A stretch of 64,000 nt of DNA from Cylicocyclus nassatus (lineage: Eukaryota > Nematoda > Chromadorea > Rhabditida > Strongylidae), in assembly GCA_958299035.1 (NCBI GenBank), contig CATQJL010000112.1, positions 44,288,941 to 44,352,940 on the forward strand, in the 5' to 3' direction. The position numbers and the translations under genes were made by a program. Shown piece after piece: positions 53,701 to 64,000 of this stretch; the first letter of the stretch is position 1, and each line of letters opens with the position of its first letter. The notes below the pieces were generated by a model. That model was not told the DNA's origin and did no database searches. It saw only the letters and a program-made list of their open reading frames with translations.

Positions 53701-54695
53701 GGCATTCTTCGAGCGGTAGTGCACGGTCGTTTGATGAGAGCTGGTAATGATGAGACCATCGAAAAGGCCATGAGCCTGTTCTCCGATTACATGCATTCGA
53801 AGCGACCTCTGCATCCGGACCTACGTCTTTGTGTCAGTGCAATGGGCCTTTCTTTGGGCCCTTTTTCTGAACTAAAACTATCGGATGTTTCAGATCTTCA
53901 CAAGTGCTATCCGAAATGGCGGAGAATCAGCTTTCAGCCAATTACAACAGATTTATGAGAGCGTAGGATTCCCAGAAGTTGAAAGGAACTGTATGACAGC
54001 ATTGTCTCAAACGCAAGATCCTGCTCTTCTCCAGCGACTTTTCAAATACGCTATTCAAGATGTGGGTCAACATATCGTTAATAATCTTCTTTTTTAAAGA
54101 CTTTCAATAGTTGCTTACATGATCATTTTACCATCTTGAGCTCATGAATATTATTTTAGTGAAAAGTTATTTAGGGAAAATGTCGTCCTCAAGACCATAT
54201 GCTGCTCTTCTACGGTGCGAGCGTGAGCAGAGTAGGCCAGGAGTTTTTGTGGCAGTATATGAAGGAGAACATAGGATTCTTAACGGAAAAGTTTGGTGGA
54301 GTAGGATCATCCCTCTTCCAGGTCTGTTTTTGTTTCACTTCACAGTAAATTATACTAAGAGAGTCGTAGCACAATATTCTAGAGATGCTTGAAGTTAGCA
54401 ATTGAACGGCAATGTACGGAGGAGTTCGCTCAGGAAGTGGAGGTATTTTTTATTTCTCGTTATTAGCTTACAGTCTACCATCAATTCTTCAGGGTTTCTT
54501 CTGCAAAAGTTTGTCACCTGAGGATATGCAAACGTTAAGTCGACCTCTCAAACAGGTAAGGAACATGATGTGCTACTATTATGATGCGTCTCCAAGAAAA
54601 AATTGCAGGCAACGGAATCTGTGCGACTGAACAAGAATTTATTACAATCGAATCTTCAGGACATCGATGAGTTCCTTAAATCTCAAGGCGTTTGA
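50702..54695 (+). CDS. pam-1: Puromycin-sensitive aminopeptidase (M1 metallopeptidase)
   Basis: Twenty-two in-phase exons give 883 aa, the family length (nematode PAM-1 is close to this): 50702-50802, 50867-50988, 51040-51122, 51173-51289, 51352-51459, 51521-51646, 51696-51784, 51835-51920, 52115-52263, 52316-52480, 52532-52735, 52783-52938, 52984-53100, 53150-53284, 53333-53484, 53538-53611, 53690-53832, 53894-54061, 54175-54321, 54383-54442, 54493-54555, 54609-54695. GAMEN exopeptidase motif at 278-282; zinc site HELAH at 314-318 with Glu337 (LWLKEGFA); catalytic Tyr400 ([12 protein letters not shown]). The ERAP1-like C-terminal helical domain ends in [17 protein letters not shown]. No signal peptide or membrane segment, so cytosolic. 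It removes N-terminal residues from peptides; in C. elegans PAM-1 acts in meiotic exit and embryo polarity. All catalytic residues are present. Confidence 0.95.
51957..52010 (-). repeat. LINE-like 3' end in aminopeptidase intron 8
   Basis: CATTCATTTATTAGATACGC-TCTAGGCGTTCC is the same unit as at 34148 in the Axin gene. On the minus strand it is GGAACGCCTAGAGCGTATC with an AATG-type tail. It lies in the longest intron of the gene (194 nt). Confidence 0.5.
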
Positions 54696-56249
54696 AATTT
54701 GATAAAGAAAACTTACCTTACTTGCATGCAACTATTCTTTTTACAATGTTATGGGTATTGTATTTGTCTGCTTCGTGTTAATATGACTTGATAAATCACT
54801 AATAAGGAGTTGTTAGGGTCTGTTTTTGTGTACAAGACGAAAAATATGCAGGGATATTCTCGCTTTGGATACATTGCAGCAGAATCTTTTCTGCAGGGTC
54901 TTTAGTGCAGGTGAGAATGGGTCAAACATTTTTTCGCAGCTCATCCAACGAAAGCTTTTCAATGCGGTGCCCGAAAAAAACTGCAGTTGGGAAATTTTGT
55001 AGCCGAGTTGGTCCCGCGAGCTATCGATCTCTATGGCGGAGCTCCAGCCTCGAATGAGGAAAGGTCTGGATTGTGTTGTGCTGCAAGAACTTAGCGATAA
55101 GCTTAGGAGAGGGTGTATACGATGAAGGAATTAGTGATGAGCTTTTATCGAGCCGCTGTTGCCATTGCTGCTCGTCAATAATTTGATGCTTTTAAGAAAG
55201 GAATGAGCTTGAACGAACTCAAAGGAGAAAGCATGTGAAGGCACTGTTCGGGTGAATTTGGGTGTAGGACCTTTTAAGGGAATACTGTGTGTCATTACTT
55301 GAGTCAACGCTTGGTCGACAACTCCTACCATTCTTCCGTAACGGAGAAAATCGAGAAATATGCCCAGCCCAGCTTTATAAAACTCTAAATGGTCTGCAGG
55401 GTTCACAGCGTAGGCGAGAGTTTGGTGTTGAATTCTCGGCCCAGGTACATCACATGAGCTGCGACGCAAGCAATGACAGTCAAGGCCTTCCAAGCAAATT
55501 ACACCCTAGAAAATTGGGTTGGTACACTTTAGAAATTTGACATGATAATGGCCATGGCCTGATGACATCTGTACGAAACCAAGAATGTGAATTTCTTTGG
55601 CTCGCTTACGAATTGCACATAATGATTATGGAACATAGTGTAACGTAAATGATGTCGGCAACCAAAGAAGATATGTCAACCGTTTTTACGCTATATCCAC
55701 TTTAGTACCTGAACACTGCTTTCTGTTGAGACGAGAGACATATTTGAGCCATCTATGAGAAACATTTTGTGTTTTTAGTAATGAAAAGCATTTGATAAAA
55801 AGACATCTAGATATGAACACAAGGAATTGTTATGTTACATAAAAGAGCAAGAGATTTGCAGCGTTTGCAAACATCAATGGGCAAACCGGACATAAGAACT
55901 TTTGAAAATCTCGCTACTATTTCTGGGAGCAGAAGCCTTCACTTCACAGTTGAAGTTCACAGAACGTTCTTGTATGAATTCACAAACATATCTGTACTGA
56001 CGGCCAAGACAGCGCCTTGTTAGACCCGCACATCGTTGTACTGCATTTAGAAAAATTGTGATTTTTTTTTTCAGAAGTTAGCCTGTTCAAAAAATCTTGG
56101 GATGCTTCTCAAAACTCCCGAAAGATGTTTTTACGAGCTGAATTTTTAAGGTTTTTGAAAAATTATTTCGATTACCTACAGTTAAATAGGGTCATTCCCC
56201 TAAGGTAGCTATAATATCGTATAAAGTTCGTTCAGGGTGCAAAAACTAT
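54696..56249. other. 3' flank of the aminopeptidase, no gene recognised
   Basis: A probable 3' UTR with GATAAA/AATAAG-like signals near 54790-54810 instead of a perfect AATAAA. A 120-codon minus frame at 55131-55493 overlaps an 83-codon plus frame; neither shows a domain. Confidence 0.35.
56241..56245 (-). terminator. Pol III terminator of tRNA-Leu
   Basis: Five T on the minus strand shortly after the tRNA 3' end. Confidence 0.7.
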
Positions 56250-56332
56250 GTCATCCGCAGGATTCGAACCTGCGCCCTCCGAAGAGGACTGCGACCTGAA
56301 CGCAGCGCCTTAGACCACTCGGCCAGAATGAC
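56250..56332 (-). tRNA. tRNA-Leu (CAG)
   Basis: Minus strand, 83 nt, class II. Acceptor GTCATTC pairs with GGATGAC (one G-T). A-box TGGCCGAGTGG; anticodon stem CTGCG-TTCAGGT-CGCAG with anticodon CAG (reads CTG, leucine). A long variable arm CCTCTTCGGAGG and T-arm with GGTTCGAATCC are present. No intron. TTTTT follows the 3' end after six bases, an RNA polymerase III stop. All arms fold, so it should be functional. Confidence 0.95.
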
Positions 56333-57152
56333 TCCGCTCTCAGCACATCAAATGAGTTCACCACGTTAGTCAGAATCTAATTAGTATTCTTCGGATCAGC
56401 TTGGATGAGCTCCAGCAGATCTGTTCCTGTGTCACGCTTTGTTGCTAAAATTTATGAAACGAATAAGTATTCCACCGCCAAAATATTGGTTTAGGTATTA
56501 AGATCTTGCATCAACATTTTTAAAAGAAAACCCTTAATCCCTCCACGTTCAAGCTAGGGAATAATATAATTTGGAACGAGAAAACCTTCCACTTTCTAAC
56601 TGTTCTCAGAGCAAGAATCATCATTGTCATATTGCGGCAACAGAGCTTTTGAATGCAACGCTTGAATTGCAATTTTCCAACTTTCATTCTGCAAAAATGT
56701 TCAAAGAACCACAGATTGTCAAATTTACTTCCAGAATCTACGCTTTCTAATCAAAACAAATTTATGCTTAGGACGTTTTTAGAAGTTGTAATTTTGAATT
56801 TTTTATTTACGAGTTGATATTGTTTGAAATAAAATCTCGTGCACCATAAAATAATGCATAAATCATACACAACGAAAAAATACTATACAGCTTAAAGCGC
56901 TGCTCTGAGTATCTTTAGTTGAATTTTTTTGGAATTCTTGGTGGAAGTCTTATATTCCACCCTAATATTGAAAACTGTAGATGTTCGAGGTTGCGTGAAT
57001 CTCTAAAACCTACCTAATACTATGCCAGAAAGAGCCTTACGGTAGCCACTACTGTAGATTTACGTCGAACGACAAGGAGCACTTGTTTTGTAGATTGCGA
57101 TAATTCTACAGCGGAACTCTAAACATCAATGCGCTGCTGAACATATTAGATA
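56333..57152. other. No gene recognised
   Basis: AT-rich sequence without repeats or frames of note. Confidence 0.4.
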
Positions 57153-57832
57153 CAGGGTGTCCCAAAAAAATGTATCGAACGTTTGATCGTTAATATCTCT
57201 CTTCCCAAGAAGTCTTTTGCCTTGCTTCAGGTACCGTTTTGTAGAGCTGGCTTCAACTTAGATTTGCATTATAGAATGAATCACCCACCTCTCTTCATTA
57301 CTGTAGGATTACGGTAGAAACTTGAAACATATGGTGTCAATGTGGAAAAAGCTGCAGTTTCAAAATTTTTCAAAAAAATGTGAAAACTTGTGTATTGGGG
57401 TTTTTATAGAAGCTGAGTTCAATACTCGACTATTCACAAAATTACAAAGCTTTCAAAACGGTGTAATCGCACTTTTTAGGAACATTGAAAAAATGGCCGC
57501 TACCTCTTACCTGGCATAACTCTTCAATGAAACATCATAATAAGTTGGGAACTTTACAGTTATAATCAGCAACTCTAATTAGCCTAGTGTAAAAGCTTTC
57601 AGGCTGTTTTATCTCCTTTCTAAGGCAAAATATGGCCTTTCATTGCTTAAAACCCTCTTTGAAGTTTCTACCGTAATCCTACAGTAATGAAGAGAAATGA
57701 GTGATTCGTTCTATAATGCAAATCTAAGTTGAAGCCGGCTCTACAGATTGGTACCTAAAGCAAGAGAAAAGACTTCTTTAAAAGAGAGATATTAACGATC
57801 AAACGTTCGATACATTTTTTTGGGACACCCTG
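57153..57832. mobile_element. CAGGGTGTCCC foldback, best-preserved copy
   Basis: CAGGGTGTCCCAAAAAAATG and CATTTTTTTGGGACACCCTG are exact inverted ends, TA on both sides, 680 bp. Arms of about 170 bp pair through CGAACGTTTGATCGTTAATA, TCTAGAGCTGG-type text and CTGTAGGATTACGGTAGAAAC. No protein. Reference copy for those at 31748, 33489 and 43446. Confidence 0.9.
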
Positions 57833-59758
57833 TATACACTTTAAGAGAATGCAAATGATTTTATTCTATTCATCTAATCTTTGACTCGTGGCTCGAAAAG
57901 AATACGATTCCGTAATTTAACACGTTTCAGACCGCGAAATCGCGCGCGGCGAAAAAGAGTGTACTTTCAGCCGTTAGCCTACAAAGGGACCTTATTTCGC
58001 AGCCTATGGGCCACATTTGTAATCAGCATGTCAGATAAGCTCCATATCCAAAGTTCTGAGTGAAATCGAAGTGTTTGCATTTTGTCGCTTGAGAGGGACT
58101 TTTGTCTTTTGTGCTTTCTTGAAAGATAGGAACAAGAACTCAGATTCTAATAGTATTCAAAAGTATCTATGTTGGACACGGTACACATCAGTATCAAAAC
58201 TACGGTTTTTCTCCTTGATATCAAAGCAAAGGAAAGTTGCGACGTCGCACGCGTCGTTCGCGTCGCCGCACTTCGTTGGAACTGTTGTTCGATTTGTGCT
58301 CATATCTCCTAAACAAATATCGGCGGCACAACTATACAGAGTCATTTGAGAAGTAGGAGGTTAGACCTTTAACTTAACAACTTCAGACTAAAAGGAACCT
58401 TCTGCAAACGCCAGAAAGATCCCTCAAAGCAGCGTGCTGCACCATGTGCAGCACCGGTCCGAAACGTGTTAAGCCAGTTTGTGCTTAGAGATTTGAGTCA
58501 ACTCATTACATATGGACAACGATGGAAAAGCTTATGCCTAGATTTTTTGTAAACTCTTCCCACTGAAAGAGCAAATCGGAGAAAAAATTCGAGCTTTCTG
58601 CGTCTTGAGACAGTTTTTGGCCAACATCGCATTTTGGAAACTTCGCGAATCAAATATTAGGGTTATATTTGGTAAGATGCCATCCACGCACTGACAATAG
58701 CTTATGAAATTTTGGTAGTTTAACTTTGCGGATTTCGAAGCCCCATGGAAACTTCCCACATCTTCAATCTCTTTATGTAAAAAAGGTTTTTTCGCCTTCA
58801 AACGTGCCAAAGTTCCCCTTGTTCACTTTATTCTTCTGTAAAACGCAGGTAAAGCACTTTTGCTACAAAAAATCTCGATCTTACTTAAAGCATGAACCAT
58901 TTTATTTTACTCACGTTTTCTTATACTCTCGGTCTTCTACTCTCGCTCAAAAAATTTGGGAGTTCGTGCCTGGATCTCTCCTGATCTGAAAACTTCTCTG
59001 CAACATTAGCGTTCTTCACACTCTCTTCGAGCCTTATTATTTCTATTTTCTCTATAGATCAGGAATTATATGCAAATCTTCAAAACCTGCTATTCTAATC
59101 TTTAGTGAGAAAGGCATTCAAGATCACTGGGGTCTTGTGCCGTTTTATGGTCTGCACTGCGCTCGATAAGATGATTTGGGCTGCTTTACAGCTCATCGAA
59201 TTTTACCGAAGCCACTTTTATGTCAAGTGCTCAAGAAGCTTTTTTAACTTGTGATTAAAAGTTGTACTTTTGTATCAGCAATTTTTCATAGGAAAATATC
59301 TTATTAACTCATAAGTTCTAGAGTGTATTTCTCTACTGAGCATTTTTCCCTTAGAAAAATATCCGAGGTTCAACTCGTTTTTCATTGGAGAGCTCCTGCT
59401 CCGACTACTGTGCAGATTTTGTTGCATTTGTAAAATCGCAATTATCGTTAGCTCATTTTTGGTAACCTTTCCATCTTTGGGATAACTTCTACGTTTTTAA
59501 AAGTTTTTTCCTAGTCCAAAGATTTATTATCTGCAAAGTGGACTGACATGCAAAACATTCTCATAAAATATGTGAGTACAGCTTCTTAGTGGAATATGAA
59601 TTGGTAATCAAATATATAGTACATGAATAGTGTGTAAACACAATCAAAATGAAGTGTCACGAAACTAAAGTTTTGGTTTCTTCTGAATATTGATCTACAC
59701 ATAGCGAGAGATTTCTAGAAAACAATACTATGTGACATCAGCAATCGCTTTGAATCCG
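57833..59758. other. No gene recognised
   Basis: Frames of 60-92 codons occur near 57881-58350 and 58538-58989, without domains. Possibly the 3' side of the small minus-strand gene that follows. No repeats identified. Confidence 0.35.
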
Positions 59759-60513
59759 TTAAAATTCGAACAAATTGTACATATCAAGCGATTTCAATAT
59801 ATCCTCCGGCTGAACAGCGGCTGTCTTTTTCTTCGATTTATTATGATGCCTTCTTGTCTTTCGTTTGGTTTCGTTTTGTCGAGGTTTCTTTCCCGTACTT
59901 CGTTTACTGCGAAAACTCCTGCAGATCTGAAATCGAGAATATTTGTTTGAATCACGTCCTGTAATTCAAAAGATAATTACTTTGTAAGTAGCTCGCTCAG
60001 CTTTATCCTTGTACTTCTCAAATGGTGTGCAATTATGTGGTAGATGACACGGATCTACGTGGAATGTAGTATTCATAACCTATAATGCTACCCTATAGTC
60101 ATCTATAGTTACTGAAGGATTCTGACTTACATAAATCGGAGTATACTTTTTCCCTTGCCTTCTGCATCCATTGCATGTGTATATAGAATCGCCCTTTCCT
60201 GTTTCCTTTTGATATCCAAAGACATACCGTTTCGATGAACCAGGAATATCATAGAAAATAACATGGTGTTTTCCTGGTTTGCTCACTTCTTTCTCTCCAT
60301 AGACTACTTCTGTAGGAGGAATAATGGCATCCTGCTTCGCCTGTAACTCCTGGCTTGTGGTCTGAAAACAGTGGAACTCAACGATTAGCTACGAAAAACC
60401 CAGAAATAATAATAGGTTATTCAATCGCAAATTACCTGAAGAGGTACGGAATCCAAACAGTAATAGGTCGCTTCGCGTTTATATACATCTGAGTACAAAG
60501 TTTCAATAGACAT
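59759..60513 (-). CDS. Unrecognised Cys/His-rich protein with basic tail, 191 aa
   Basis: Four exons on the minus strand with consistent phase 0: 60513-60436, 60361-60131, 60079-59981, 59926-59759. Order: SIETLYSDVYKREATYYCLD; KPGKHHVIFYDIPGSSKRYV; a CNGCRRQGKKYTP (CxxC) segment; then VDPCHLPHNCTPFEKYKDK (C-H-x2-H-x-C). Last comes a Lys/Arg-rich tail (KKPRQNETKRKTRRHH, NKSKKK) ending MYNLFEF. The Cys/His spacing suggests one zinc site, broadly like FLYWCH-type or similar nematode small zinc domains, and the tail looks like a nuclear localisation signal. An earlier start is possible, since the frame stays open to about 60568. Function unknown; a transposase-derived origin is one option. Exons are well supported by GT-AG signals. 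Confidence 0.6.
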
Positions 60514-60793
60514 TATGACATCGCGTACGATTACTCCACGGCTTTTTATATGGTTGTTAATAATTTGATGTCATGGCCCAATATCTCCTGAAAGGTCATG
60601 GGTCATAACTTGCTTGCTAAAATTTTGCTCTGAGTACTGACCGTGAGCTATGCAGTTGATAATCAGCACTTGAGGCCCTGATCATGGGACTCACCCAGGG
60701 CACAAGGGCACCTTTCCCATTTAAATTTGAGCGCAGAAATTTTCGCAATGATTTTGAAAAATTATGCAGCAGCGTGTTATATTTGCGACCGAT
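60514..60793. other. Upstream of the Cys/His-rich gene
   Basis: Probable 5' flank. A TTTCAG-type acceptor near 60589 (minus strand) could mark trans-splicing or another exon. Nothing else is assignable. Confidence 0.3.
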
Positions 60794-61317
60794 TAAATTG
60801 GATTGCCCCAAAAGTAAACTCCTTTTCAAACAAGTAGGCTCACAGTATCATTTGATAGAGCGATAAATGTCCACAAAATGACCACCAAAGATCCATCTAA
60901 GTCGCATTGCATGTAAAATTTGAAGCCAAAATCGAAAAAGAATTTGTGATCTAAAAATTGGATTTTTGCGATTTTTCCTACGGACTCAACTTGGTCATTA
61001 TACAGTAGGCACAAGTAGTACTCAAATGTGCCTCTACTGGATTTTTCCCGAGCATGAAAGCGAGAAAAGTACAAAAATGGCAAACTCCGCCCCCAGCTCC
61101 TCCCACAGATATCATCGCATACTACAAACCCTTGGAATTTCAGAGTAGTTGAAAAATCTCGATTTCTAGCTCCAAATCTTACAATCTGGATCACGACTCA
61201 AATGCCCTTTTGGTGGTGTTTTTGAAAGCTTGCTCCGCTCTACGAATGGTACCCTAAGGTTGTCAGGAAAACAAAAACAGCTCAGTTTATCTTGAGCTTA
61301 CTTTTGGGACAATATAA
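60794..61317. mobile_element. Mariner-like MITE, TTGTCCCAAAAGTAA ends
   Basis: Left ATTGCCCCAAAAGTAAACTC, right GAGCTTACTTTTGGGACAATA (inverted). Arms pair at TTTGATAGAGCG / CGCTCTACGAATGG and AAAATGACCACCAAAGATCC against GGTGGTGTTTTTG. The left arm matches the half element at 767-977. No transposase. Confidence 0.65.
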
Positions 61318-61386
61318 TAAAATATGAACTTTGTAAGAGTCAGATTGACTGAGCAGATTCTGTAAGCGTGGGTCTCTAGGGCAGCG

Positions 61387-61930
61387 GCCCAGGAGTTCCC
61401 AAAGCCTCGCCGCCTTTCCTTGCAGGGGTACTTACAAGGGAATGGTCAGAAGTCGAAGTCGCCAATCTAAACAAGCTGCATACCATTCGATGCAGCATAG
61501 AACGCTGATTACAAATCTGTCTTCCGTATCTGCAGAGCGCCATTGTAGGCGAAGTTATAAGCCGTCAAAAGTCATTATTTTGCTAAGAAATTGTGCGTGT
61601 GAGGGGCAAACTTGGCCGTACAAAGCCATTCTCGGCTCAGTGTTGGACCAAAACATGCAACTAAGTTCCTTTATATGGTTCGTACCTAAAGGTGAGCTAA
61701 AAGAGCAATGATGTGCCTAATTTCGCAGTTTTTGTGTATGAATTTTCCGCAGTAAAGCTGCTCATAACTTCGCCTACAAAGGCGCTCTGCAGATACGGAA
61801 GACAGATTTGTAATCAGCATTCTATGCTGCATCGAATGGTATGCAGCTTGATTGGATTGGCCACTTCGACTTCTGACTATTCCCTTGTTAGCACCCCCAA
61901 GGCGTCCTCGCACTTCTCAGACGGCTCCGC
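61387..61930. repeat. Dispersed repeat AGGAGTTCCCAAAGCC, copy 2
   Basis: Same flanks as copy 1 at 46279 (AGGAGTTCCCAAAGCCTCGC at the left, GACGGCTCCGCCCAT at the right), but interrupted by the next element. Confidence 0.5.
61431..61891. mobile_element. Foldback, CTAACAAGGGAA ends
   Basis: CTTAC-AAGGGAATGGTCAGA and TCTGACTATTCCCTTGTTAG are inverted. Arms of about 150 bp pair through GTCGAAGTGGCCAAT, CTGCATACCATTCGATGCAG and TCCGTATCTGCAGAGCGCC. Centre near 61660. The overlapping frames of about 75-106 codons on both strands are by-products. Confidence 0.8.
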
Positions 61931-63763
61931 CCATTTGCCCCGCCCACTGGCTAATTTCATTGCGAGTTGTGCAGGTTCGGAGAATACTTCTCAAGTGTTA
62001 TGGATGAATAATGAAGGATGGGAAACAGACTAGAGTTTATGAGATCTACCATTTGGAACATGTTGCCTTTACAATATACGAACGCGAAATTTACTACTGA
62101 GAGATCTTTTGACCATGATGCATTAGTGTGGGCATCACATTGTCAGAAAATTCCTTTTTCGACTTTCAGCCGAGATAAGTGTACATATACGTTTGGTTGA
62201 AAGTATGTCTATTGAGCAAGTTGCAAGTGTCCCAAATGTCTGACGGACTTTCGACTTTTTCGATTTTTCGGTCAGTTGGATTTTTCTAGTTTTTGGTTAC
62301 AACTTCGTATAGCTCAAATTTGATGCAAATAAAATACACATAGGATCACAGAATCTCTATAAAACTGAAAAAATATGACACTTAATGTCTATCTACTATA
62401 CTTATTACATCGATGCAATAGTTTCGTCCAAATCAGAGGGAATCCGATAATTCACTAAAATCCAAACCTAGATTCATGGCTTGTTCAAGACGTGAGTTTT
62501 GCCCTTCAAGATAGTTACCCAATATCAACTTTTCGTTGGCTATCCTCAAAGACAAAGAAACAGGCTTCTAAAGATTGCACTTCAAAGTTCGTAATTTTGA
62601 GTTTGGTATTGAATAGTATCAAAGTGCCGAAAGCATCCTCAAGAAATTTCTGGGATGGTCATAGCAATCTTCCGTACGTGGCAAGCTTTGACCTATGGTA
62701 ATGTGGAAACACAGAAACTGTGAAAAATATTCTTTTGCAGAAAATTACCTCCTTACCAAAAATATCACTCAGTGCTAACTTTGAGTACTGTAAGGCCTTC
62801 TCGGGTACGTTAAAGTGTTTCTACTTATAAAATGCAATAATAAGGGAATTTACCTTCCATGATTTTCCACGAATTTTTGCATTTGCATATCTATGCTATT
62901 CCCGCACTCCGCAGTCTCCGAAGGAGACCAATAAAGGAGTAGAGCGATAGGCGGGGCTTGACCTCTGCGCGAAGGTGCGAGGAGCCTTCTGGAGTGTGAA
63001 TGCTGGTGCGAATGGAGGTGCTAGGAACTCCTGCGTCCCCTCCGGTCTCTAGTACCCTTTTCATAATATCACTGGCTTACATACCCCTATGAAAAATATA
63101 AAGTCTTTCAGAGTTCTTTAGAATAAGTCTGCAAGCTGCACTGTGCAGTACATCTATTTTATTTCTGTTCAAAAGTCATTTAATATTTATATAAGAAGAG
63201 TGGACTATCCAAGCGGATAAGGTGGATCTCTGAAGTGCAAAAATTATTGGGTAATTATTGAGTCATTTGTTTACTTCGTCTGCCTCCTTTTCAAAATTGT
63301 TCTCAAATATCTGCAAGAATTTTGTCGTCATCAACAATTTTGTGGTTTTTATAGTTCTCAGTCCTATGTGAATCCAATACTAGAGCCGAGTCTGTTTGCT
63401 GAAAATGTACGCGTCGATAGCAACATATAGATTTCCGATTTGATCTTATAAAATAGCGAATCTAGTCTATGAGCAATCATTTCAAAAGCAAGTCTAGAAA
63501 CTTTTCGGTCCTGGGTTACTCCTCATCCTTGGACCTTCTTAATTTGATCAGGAAAACATTTTCAAGACCCTCTCATTGCAGATTTCGAGGAAGTATGCAA
63601 TAATTGAAGTGCAACGGAAACTCTTGAAGCTGAGATACCAAATCTTTGGGTTGATCACACATGTTTTCGAAATCATGTACATCTTGTTGATTTCGTAATC
63701 GTTCTTGTCACCGTATTTTCATCTCGCATCCTACAATAAAATATTATATAGAAAAGCACGTTA
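61931..63763. other. Unassigned DNA upstream of the last gene
   Basis: A GC-richer patch near 62900-63055 begins with GGAGACC and ends GGTCTC, with CTCC/GGAG words between, so a small foldback or structured RNA is possible. Otherwise AT-rich without genes. Confidence 0.3.
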
Positions 63764-64000
63764 ATGCGTCAGCCACTTCTCTACGCAATCCTTCTCTCCT
63801 TACTACCACTATGCTTAGGCAAAGGATTGGAATGCGCTGTTTGCCAGCAGTTTGTCGAAGGGATAGACAAAAAGGAGATCGAAGAGGACAAAAACCTGAA
63901 GAAAGTAAGGCTAGTTCATCAATTTTACACCTCAACACACTATTGCAGAAAGCCGAGCACGATTGTCGCCAAATACTTGACATGCCCGTTATTGATGACT
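63764..64000 (+). CDS. Secreted saposin-like protein, 5' part
   Basis: Exon 1 (63764-63904) encodes a clear signal peptide (MRQPLLYAILLSLLPLCLGK) followed by LECAVCQQFVEGIDKKEIEE. A 44-nt intron with GTAAGG donor and TATTGCAG acceptor leads in phase to exon 2 (from 63949), KAEHDCRQILDMPVIDD, cut by the window end. The CxxC near the N-terminus and the next Cys after about 25 residues fit the first half of a saposin B-type domain (C1, C2, C3), a lipid-interacting fold common in nematode secreted proteins. The other cysteines are outside the window, so another Cys-rich secreted family is possible. Confidence 0.55.
   Translation, partial: MRQPLLYAILLSLLPLCLGKGLECAVCQQFVEGIDKKEIEEDKNLKKVRLVHQFYTSTHYCRKPSTIVAKYLTCPLLMT

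Overview
The window looks like nuclear DNA of a nematode, most likely a clade V (rhabditid/strongylid) worm. This is an inference from gene content and structure. Introns are often only 44-60 nt, with TTTCAG/TTTTAG acceptors. The two best genes match the nematode Axin (PRY-1) and puromycin-sensitive aminopeptidase (PAM-1) families, and Tc1-, mariner- and RTE-type elements are present. The DNA is AT-rich and gene-poor, and most non-exonic sequence that can be interpreted is made of inverted-repeat (foldback) transposons.

Layout. 0-5 kb: a Tc1-ended foldback and a minus-strand LINE whose reverse transcriptase ORF is interrupted by a Helitron-like element. 5-8.4 kb: a small unrecognised spliced gene candidate, a broken RPA-C-like fragment and a decayed retrotransposon gag. 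8.4-22.2 kb: an almost continuous mosaic of foldback elements, several nested, including a 3.5-kb Tc1-ended one. 22.2-31 kb: sparse DNA with three GC-richer blocks but no confident gene. 31.1-36.5 kb: a complete 12-exon Axin gene (RGS, GSK3-binding-like helix, DIX) with mobile elements in its introns. 36.5-50.5 kb: Helitron-like elements, two mariner-type pieces, an RTE LINE relic and many MITEs/foldbacks. 50.7-54.7 kb: a complete 22-exon PAM-1-type aminopeptidase. 56.3 kb: tRNA-Leu(CAG). 59.8-60.5 kb: a four-exon gene for a small Cys/His-rich protein with a basic tail. 60.8-62 kb: two more foldbacks. 63.8 kb to the end: the 5' part of a secreted, saposin-like gene that runs off the window.

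The genes do not form an operon or pathway that I can see. Axin is the scaffold of the beta-catenin destruction complex in Wnt signalling. The aminopeptidase is a cytosolic peptidase. The tRNA and the two small genes stand alone. The clearest unusual feature is structural: about twenty inverted-repeat elements of several families, nested in each other and placed in introns of both main genes. Some retain target-site duplications or an 'empty site' in a sister arm, so the order of insertion can be read. Exon boundaries were worked out by hand from reading frame, GT-AG signals and phase, and were not checked by alignment.
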